Shown here: one piece after another, positions 13,857 to 14,179 of the stretch
Position numbering within the stretch: the first letter of the stretch is position 1
Layout: every line of letters starts with the position of its first letter
Assembly: GCA_039794405.1 (NCBI GenBank)
Contig: JBDIVL010000068.1
Location: 1-14,179, forward strand
Source of the DNA: JBDIVL01 sp039794405
GTDB taxonomy: Bacteria; Planctomycetota; Brocadiia; Brocadiales; Brocadiaceae
DNA: 14,179 nucleotides
Reading direction: 5' to 3'
The notes under the pieces: model-generated
Database searches by the model: none
What the model was told of the DNA's origin: nothing
Seen by the model: the letters and a program-made list of their open reading frames with translations, nothing else
Program-made: the position numbers and the translations under genes

Positions 13857-13973
13857 ATGGAACTAATTGGAACCAATATGGGTTTAAATACTTTAATATA
13901 CGATTTATCTTCACACATGAGTCAAGTTTCAAAAGAGATTACTGGAACCATAGACGCCATGTTTAAAAAGTGA
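13857..13973 (+). CDS. Small ORF, 38 codons, unknown function
   Basis: I do not recognise this product. It has a very strong ribosome binding site, AAGGAGGG (13841-13848), about 9 bases before the ATG, and a promoter-like pair further upstream. The predicted peptide is 38 residues, starts MELIGTNMG and ends TIDAMFKK, with an amphipathic-looking centre (LIYDLSSHMSQVSKEI) and no signal peptide or cysteines. The stop lies 13 bases before a strong hairpin and 66 bases before the transposase start. It may be a real small protein, a leader peptide, or chance within the non-coding left end of the IS element. The good ribosome binding site is the main support. Confidence 0.4.
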   Translation: MELIGTNMGLNTLIYDLSSHMSQVSKEITGTIDAMFKK

Positions 13974-13986
13974 AAGCAAGTCTCGA

Positions 13987-14027
13987 TTGAGTTATATTAT
14001 TGGGTAGATGCCAATAATATAACTCAA
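13987..14027 (+). other. Strong 17-bp hairpin abutting the transposase ribosome binding site
   Basis: TTGAGTTATATTATTGG (13987-14003) pairs perfectly with the sequence 14011-14027 around the loop GTAGATG. AGGAGG of the transposase begins at the very next base (14028). Such a stem could block ribosomes on read-through transcripts, protect the transcript, or belong to a guide RNA of the IS element. Confidence 0.75.
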
Positions 14028-14039
14028 AGGAGGCTTACT

Positions 14040-14179
14040 ATGAACAATCTTAACAAACTTGATTTCATAGGTCAAAAAATCTATGTTGGTATGGATGTCC
14101 ACAAAAAGAGATGGAGCATCAGTATATTTACCGAGCAATTTGAGCATAAGACCTTTTCACAACCTCCGGAGGTAGACGT
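14040..14179 (+). CDS. IS110-family transposase, N-terminal part
   Basis: Only the first 46 codons are in the window; the gene continues past the right edge. The start of the RuvC-like DEDD domain is visible as KIYVGMDVHKKRWSISI, in which D19 is the first catalytic aspartate. The following FEHKTFSQPPE is characteristic of IS110-type DEDD recombinases, which insert without terminal inverted repeats and use an RNA guide transcribed from the non-coding end. AGGAGG (14028-14033) lies 6 bases before the ATG. Family assignment rests on the N-terminus alone, and whether the gene is intact cannot be seen. Confidence 0.85.
   Translation, partial: MNNLNKLDFIGQKIYVGMDVHKKRWSISIFTEQFEHKTFSQPPEVD

Noticed and set aside
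1..14179. CRISPR array or tRNA genes
   Set aside because: No regularly spaced direct repeats with unique spacers and no cloverleaf with a TTC-containing T-arm were seen on either strand.

Overview
The window reads as a stretch of chromosome from a moderately AT-rich Gram-negative bacterium. Several proteins carry signal peptides, one carries a lipobox, and there is periplasmic thioredoxin and flavoprotein machinery. The AspRS has bacterial architecture, and mobile DNA is frequent (a group II intron tail, an IS110-type transposase, small palindromic repeats). My impression is an anammox-type planctomycete (Brocadiales), but nothing in the window proves the lineage.

Layout. Bases 1-126 are the 3' end of a group II intron (domains V and VI). 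It lies directly upstream of an HD-GYP phosphodiesterase gene (194-919), which is followed by a small lipoprotein gene (1008-1487). A repeat-rich gap leads to a two-gene unit: an exported protein that fuses an FMN-binding domain to an ApbE flavin transferase (1739-3559), and an overlapping four-helix membrane protein of unknown function (3522-4064). A convergent single-domain response regulator follows (4174-4662, minus), then about 620 bases of AT-rich DNA without a credible gene. Next come an MDR-family oxidoreductase (5284-6312), hisS (6522-7844) and aspS (8232-9995). The hisS and aspS genes are separated by about 390 bases. A gap holding a MITE-like element precedes a cluster of two paralogous TPR proteins and a zinc-ribbon membrane protein (10411-12358). 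A TPR-thioredoxin protein is encoded on the minus strand (12680-13618). The right edge has a promoter, a 38-codon small ORF, a strong hairpin and the start of an IS110-type transposase that runs out of the window.

How the genes may work together. The FMN-bind/ApbE fusion can be read as a self-contained covalent flavoprotein whose own transferase loads FMN; its translationally overlapping membrane partner may be a quinol- or heme-side anchor (inference). The TPR/TPR/zinc-ribbon trio looks like an envelope-associated assembly. The AspRS carries both residues associated with non-discriminating enzymes in Pseudomonas aeruginosa, which would imply an amidotransferase route to Asn-tRNA.

The most unusual material lies between genes. 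There is a dispersed repeat family with a palindromic core showing a compensatory base-pair change between copies, a second two-copy hairpin repeat, and a 112-base element with perfect 14-base terminal inverted repeats around a perfect central palindrome. The promoter/small-ORF/hairpin region before the IS110 transposase may hold a bridge-type RNA. I found no CRISPR array, tRNA or rRNA.
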